Below the pieces are notes generated by a model that saw only the letters and a program-made list of their open reading frames with translations, made no database searches and was not told where the DNA came from. From positions 1-44,737 of the forward strand of contig CAMBFO010000010.1 in the NCBI GenBank assembly GCA_945865675.1: DNA of 44,737 bases, written 5' to 3'. Both the position numbers and the translations under genes were made by a program. This DNA is from Comamonas sp. lk. Lineage in GTDB: Bacteria > Pseudomonadota > Gammaproteobacteria > Burkholderiales > Burkholderiaceae_C. Each line of letters opens with the position of its first letter. Position 1 is the stretch's first letter. Below, piece after piece: positions 44,615 through 44,737 of this stretch.

Positions 44615-44737
44615 GCGGTTTAAAGATTGATGGAACACCTCTGAAGGTGTTTTGAATCCAAGTCTTTTCCTCGGTCGGTTATTTAATCTGTTTTGAATCA
44701 TTGTAATTTCCTCCTCATCAACCGTATTCATCGATCT
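44597..44737 (-). CDS. IS30-family transposase, C-terminal end, partial
   Basis: Read on the minus strand the last 46 residues are open to the window edge and contain NNRPRKRLGFKTPSEVF, followed by HQSLNRVALRT and a stop. N-RPRK-LG-KTP-EVF is the C-terminal hallmark of IS30 transposases, just after the last catalytic Glu of the DDE domain. The N-terminal DNA-binding part and the DDE residues are beyond the window. It is not in the list of longer reading frames because only the end is present. It ends the foreign, A+T-rich stretch visible here. Confidence 0.85.
   Translation of the reverse strand, partial: RSMNTVDEEEITMIQNRLNNRPRKRLGFKTPSEVFHQSLNRVALRT

Overview
The window looks like the chromosome of a Burkholderiales betaproteobacterium, most likely a Comamonadaceae relative of Rhodoferax, Polaromonas or Limnohabitans. 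This rests on the protein sequences, the moderately high G+C content, and the gene orders rimP-nusA-infB-rbfA-truB, smpB/ratA-rnfH-guaB-guaA and odhB-lpdA. The genus is an inference. No rRNA, tRNA or CRISPR array was recognised.

Layout. 1-3.1 kb: end of the 2-oxoglutarate dehydrogenase operon (odhB end, lpdA), facing a membrane diguanylate cyclase. 3.3-7.3 kb: a lysine-rich small protein, mnmH, tesA, a YbbA/LolD-like ABC ATPase, rlmB, a small lipoprotein and a broken glyoxalase I tail. 7.4-15.6 kb: a long minus-strand run, read from 15.6 down to 7.4 kb: thiolase, FadJ-type multifunctional protein, membrane metallo-beta-lactamase-fold hydrolase, three small membrane proteins of unknown function (including DUF1214 and DUF1254), a lipase-like hydrolase and a split ChrA chromate transporter. 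An acyl-CoA dehydrogenase faces away from the thiolase, so this corner is a beta-oxidation cluster. 17-21.6 kb: qmcA-nfeD, a large PLP-dependent basic amino-acid decarboxylase, fabI. 21.6-28.1 kb: a coxSLM-DEG cluster for a molybdenum hydroxylase. The large subunit carries the form II motif AYRGAGR, so it is probably not a true CO dehydrogenase. 28.4-35.1 kb: the transcription/translation operon rimP-nusA-infB-rbfA-truB behind a leader with a terminator hairpin. 35.1-42.7 kb: typA, a 3-hydroxyisobutyryl-CoA hydrolase-like gene, smpB, ratA, rnfH, guaB, guaA.

From the guaA stop codon to the right edge the sequence turns sharply A+T-rich. A near-copy of the last 12 bases of guaA (gagtgggaatga) recurs 768 bp downstream (gagtgggagtga), still in frame as ...TEWE-stop. 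These two sites bracket one small membrane-protein gene (DUF2306 type), itself flanked by diverged direct repeats with TTACACA motifs. This fits a very small guaA-targeted integrated element without its own recombinase, or the relic of a larger island. A secreted amidohydrolase of foreign composition and the end of an IS30-family transposase follow. This is the most unusual part of the window.

The rest is mostly housekeeping. Points worth a second look are the regulation of the cox cluster (nested palindromes before coxS, a strong terminator between coxM and coxD), the attenuator-like leader before rimP, the tightly coupled DUF1214/DUF1254/lipase/ChrA run, and the divergent start codons of tesA and the ABC ATPase, only 10 bases apart.
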